The notes beneath the pieces were generated by a model. That model was not told the origin of the DNA and did no database searches. It saw only the letters and a list, made by a program, of their open reading frames with translations. Made by a program: the position numbers and the translations under genes. From positions 3,805,001 to 3,869,000 of the forward strand of contig NZ_NQYC01000001.1 of assembly GCF_003600835.1 (NCBI RefSeq): a stretch of 64,000 nt of DNA. Direction: 5' to 3'. The stretch comes from Bacillus sp. PK3_68 (GTDB lineage Bacteria; Bacillota; Bacilli; Bacillales; Domibacillaceae). Shown piece after piece: positions 62,670-64,000 of the stretch; within the stretch, counting starts at the first letter, position 1, and each line of letters starts with the position of its first letter.

Positions 62670-64000
62670 ATGACACCAGAAACGCAAATGATCGTCGGAT
62701 TGATTATTGGTGTAGCCGCATTGATCATACTTGTGTTAAAAACAAAAATTCATGCATTTTTAGCTTTGATTATCGGAGCTTCTTTAACTGGAATTATTGG
62801 TGGGATGGACCCGGTTAAAGTAGCGGAAACAATCTCTGCAGGGTTTGGAAGTACGTTAGGATCGATTGGGATTGTTATTGGTTTTGGCGTAATGATCGGC
62901 CGGATTTTGGAAGTATCGGGTGCAGCAGAGAGACTCGCCTACAGTTTAATTAAACTTGTCGGAAAGAAAAAAGAAGAATGGGCGATGGCCATTGCCGGAT
63001 ATATTGTGTCTATTCCTATCTTTGTCGATTCAGCATTTGTTATTTTAAATCCATTAGTTAAGGCGCTTTCCCGCAAAACAGGAAAGTCTGTTGTCACACT
63101 TGGAGTCGCATTGGCCATCGGGCTGGCTGCTACGCATCATGCTGTGCCACCTACGCCAGGACCACTGGGTGTAGCGGGTATTTTCGGAGTGGATATTGGC
63201 TTAATGATTGCTTGGGGGTTAGTGTTTGCCGTTCCAATCATTATTGTTGGTGTCACTTATGCCAAGTGGATTGGCAAGAAAATTTACCAGCTTCCTGCTG
63301 AAGAAGGGGCAGATTTTGTCCGTCCAGATGCTCCACAGGCCTATCAGGAGTTTTTGGAATTATCAGCTGAAAGAAGCAAAGAGTTACCTTCTTTATTTCG
63401 TTCATTCCTGCCTATTTTATTGCCGATTGTTTTAATTTTTATTAATACAACATTAAGTGCGATGGAGATCAAGGGAGGATGGATTGACTATTTGTTATTC
63501 CTAGGTCAGCCAATCATTGCTGTAGGACTGTCATTGGTGGCAGCGATTTATGCATTGGCAGGACATATGAAGCGTGAGGAGGCACTTGAACGCATGGAGG
63601 AAGGAATGGTCACAGCCGGTATTATTTTACTTGTGACAGGAGCCGGTGGTGCGTTAGGGCAAGTGCTTCGTGAAAGTGGAGCCGGAGATTATATTGCCCA
63701 GCAAATTGCTTCTTTGCCATTACCAGCTATTTTAATTCCATTTTTCATTGCGACACTTGTCCGTCTTGTTCAAGGAAGCGGAACAGTAGCGATGATCACA
63801 GCAGCCTCCATTTCCGCGCCTATTGTGGCGAATCTGGATATCAATATGGCGCTCGCAGCTCAGGCAGCTGCACTTGGTGCGATGATTTTCTCTTACTTTA
63901 ATGATAGTTTATTTTGGGTGGTTAACCGGATGCTTGGCATTAAAAATGTAAAAGAGCAAATACTCGTTTGGTCTGTTCCGACAACATTAGCATGGTTAAC
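62670..64000 (+). CDS. GntP-family gluconate/acid-sugar permease (3' end outside window)
   Basis: Open from ATG 62670 (GGGGTTGCAGAGG upstream) to the end of the window, 443 codons. Roughly a dozen membrane helices are visible. GntP features: IPIFVDSAFVILNPLVKALS, AATHHAVPPTPGPLGVAGIF and RLVQGSGTVAMITAASI. A proton symporter for sugar acids; with the kinase and dehydrogenase upstream the cargo should be threonate or erythronate. It ends the operon seen here. Confidence 0.92.
   Translation, partial: MTPETQMIVGLIIGVAALIILVLKTKIHAFLALIIGASLTGIIGGMDPVKVAETISAGFGSTLGSIGIVIGFGVMIGRILEVSGAAERLAYSLIKLVGKKKEEWAMAIAGYIVSIPIFVDSAFVILNPLVKALSRKTGKSVVTLGVALAIGLAATHHAVPPTPGPLGVAGIFGVDIGLMIAWGLVFAVPIIIVGVTYAKWIGKKIYQLPAEEGADFVRPDAPQAYQEFLELSAERSKELPSLFRSFLPILLPIVLIFINTTLSAMEIKGGWIDYLLFLGQPIIAVGLSLVAAIYALAGHMKREEALERMEEGMVTAGIILLVTGAGGALGQVLRESGAGDYIAQQIASLPLPAILIPFFIATLVRLVQGSGTVAMITAASISAPIVANLDINMALAAQAAALGAMIFSYFNDSLFWVVNRMLGIKNVKEQILVWSVPTTLAWL

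Overview
The window is about 64 kb from a low-to-mid GC, spore-forming Bacillaceae genome (Bacillus or a close relative). The evidence is an SspL-type small acid-soluble spore protein gene at 55846, a YtzC homologue, a typical Bacillus GC-rich intergenic repeat at 33467, Bacillus-style ribosome binding sites with many GTG and TTG starts, catabolite-response (cre) sites, and Bacillus-like gltAB, glnA and asnO-type genes. No rRNA, tRNA, IS element, prophage or CRISPR array was seen.

Layout. 1-2.9 kb: end of a BCCT osmolyte transporter, a DUF202 protein, a rhodanese-like protein and a small hypothetical. 3.2-13.9 kb: a nitrogen-assimilation block with both GOGAT subunits, glutamine synthetase, asparagine synthetase and a frameshifted Amt ammonium transporter. 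14-16.1 kb: an MGT-type glycosyltransferase coupled to an XRE-AbrB regulator. 16.7-22.7 kb: an N-succinyl-amino-acid racemase module (M20 deacylase, NhaC-type antiporter, divergent frameshifted regulator, enolase-superfamily racemase resembling B. cereus BC0371, GNAT acyltransferase). Together these fit the known irreversible conversion of D- to L-amino acids.

22.9-54.9 kb is a roughly 32 kb aromatic-catabolism island, almost all on the plus strand. It holds a luciferase-like monooxygenase, a free-standing riboflavin kinase, two regulators joining XylR-N/V4R sensing domains to a PucR-type HTH, two Rieske oxygenases, an M19-like protein, an SDR, a TRAP transporter, an amidase, an opine dehydrogenase-family protein, a hydroxyacyl-CoA dehydrogenase, two MFS carriers, a 4Fe-4S ferredoxin and two near-identical intradiol dioxygenases. 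It also has an HpaB-type hydroxylase with a distant flavin reductase, a free-standing FMN adenylyltransferase, an enol-lactonase-like hydrolase, a carboxymuconolactone-decarboxylase-family protein, 3-oxoacid CoA-transferase A and B, and CatB muconate cycloisomerase. The logic is uptake, deconjugation and hydroxylation to a catechol, ortho cleavage, then beta-ketoadipate and CoA activation. A recognisable CatC and the final thiolase are not seen. Two copies of a structured leader RNA with compensatory base changes and a built-in terminator precede the hydrolase and the decarboxylase-family gene.

55-59.3 kb: small sporulation and housekeeping genes, a soluble chemoreceptor, a DUF3238 protein and a DCC-family protein. 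59.4-64 kb: a threonate/erythronate operon (DeoR regulator, DUF1537 kinase, PdxA2 dehydrogenase, GntP permease running off the end).

Five conserved genes are each broken by one missing base in a homopolymer run. That pattern points to sequencing or assembly error more than to five independent pseudogenes.
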